NCBI GenBank assembly: GCA_903813345.2
Contig: CAIIXF020000007.1
Location: 31,919,564-31,983,563, forward strand
Reading direction: 5' to 3'
Length of the DNA stretch: 64,000 nucleotides
DNA from: Owenia fusiformis
Lineage: Eukaryota; Annelida; Polychaeta; Sabellida; Oweniidae
In this document: piece by piece, positions 63,527-64,000 of the stretch
Numbering within the stretch: the first letter of the stretch is position 1
Layout: the number at the start of each line of letters is the position of its first letter
Notes under the pieces: model-generated
What the model was told of the DNA's origin: nothing
The model's database searches: none
What the model saw: only the letters and a program-made list of their open reading frames with translations
Made by a program: the position numbers and the translations under genes

Positions 63527-63977
63527 ATCATGTACATGTAAATGCATATCCTTCATGTACATGTAAATGCATACCCTTCATGTACATGTAAATGCATACC
63601 CTTCATGTACATGTAAATGCATACCCTTCATGTACATGTAAATGCATACCCTTCATGTACATGTAAATGCATACCCTTCATGTACATGTAAATGCATACC
63701 CTTCATGTACATGTAAATGCATACCCTTCATGTACATGTAAATGCATACCCTTCATGTACATGTAAATGCATACCCTTCATGTACATGTAAATGCATACC
63801 CTTCATGTACATGTAAATGCATACCCTTCATGTACATGTAAATGCATACCCTTCATGTACATGTAAATGCATACCCTTCATGTACATGTAAATGCATACC
63901 CTTCATGTACATGTAAATGCATACCCTTCATGTACATGTAAATGCATACCCTTCATGTTCATGTAAATGCATACACT
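63527..63977. repeat. 25-bp minisatellite, about 18 units
   Basis: TTCATGTACATGTAAATGCA plus TACCC repeats at exact 25-bp steps from 63552 to 63952, nearly without change; only the first and last units differ. There are no spacers, so it is not a CRISPR array. Confidence 0.95.
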
Positions 63978-64000
63978 GCATGCCCAAAGGTTAGGAGGAA

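Larger units (their letters stand above)
55472..64000. other. Presumed first intron of CTNNAL1
   Basis: It is AT-rich, with no exon that I can recognise on either strand. It contains a reversed MITE copy (about 56112-56320) with a small triplication of a 22-bp unit around CTGCTCCCCCTTGG (56250-56300), poly-C and poly-G runs around 61369-61447, a TA-flanked MITE (62221-62711) and a 25-bp minisatellite at the end. Confidence 0.6.

Noticed and set aside
63527-63977. Regular 25-bp repeats considered as a CRISPR array
   Set aside because: Units abut with no spacers and the sequence is animal; it is a minisatellite.

Overview
This window is nuclear DNA of an animal, most likely a mollusc and probably a bivalve. 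It is AT-rich. The genes are split by GT-AG introns, the spacers carry many foldback DNA transposons, and several dispersed repeat families recur. The protein families are metazoan. The bivalve assignment is inference from the repeat style and from the tandem secreted IgGFc-binding-type genes; no sequence here proves the taxon.

Layout. (1) 1-13,698, + strand: two tandem paralogous genes for secreted proteins with an IgGFc-binding N-terminal-type domain, a short Pro/Thr linker and a cysteine-rich C-terminal exon. The first gene is cut by the window start. The second appears complete once a signal-peptide exon at 5,137-5,185 is joined across a 5.3-kb intron (617 aa). (2) 13,699-19,481: a spacer holding at least four transposable-element copies. 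(3) 19,482-25,374, + strand: PRIM2, the large subunit of DNA primase, in six exons, with all four [4Fe-4S] cysteines and an unusual ~190-residue tail. (4) 27,896-55,021, - strand: a tamalin/GRASP/CYTIP-like PDZ scaffold of 986 aa in seven exons, with an exceptionally long last exon and a C-terminal class-I PDZ ligand. Its large introns hold a 1.7-kb minisatellite, a 2.9-kb transposon carrying a SAP-like ORF, a 162-bp tandem array, and a pair of foldback elements separated by three copies of one 8-bp target site. (5) 55,379 onward, + strand: first coding exon of alpha-catulin (CTNNAL1), divergent from the PDZ gene with about 360 bp between start codons; the rest of the gene lies beyond the window.

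The neighbouring genes have unrelated jobs: extracellular adhesion or defence (IgGFc-type pair), DNA replication priming (PRIM2), membrane trafficking and receptor scaffolding (tamalin-like) and cytoskeletal/Rho signalling (alpha-catulin). PRIM2 and the PDZ gene converge; the PDZ gene and alpha-catulin diverge. Exon joins were checked by hand for splice dinucleotides and reading phase. Family calls come from recognition of motifs, not from a database search.
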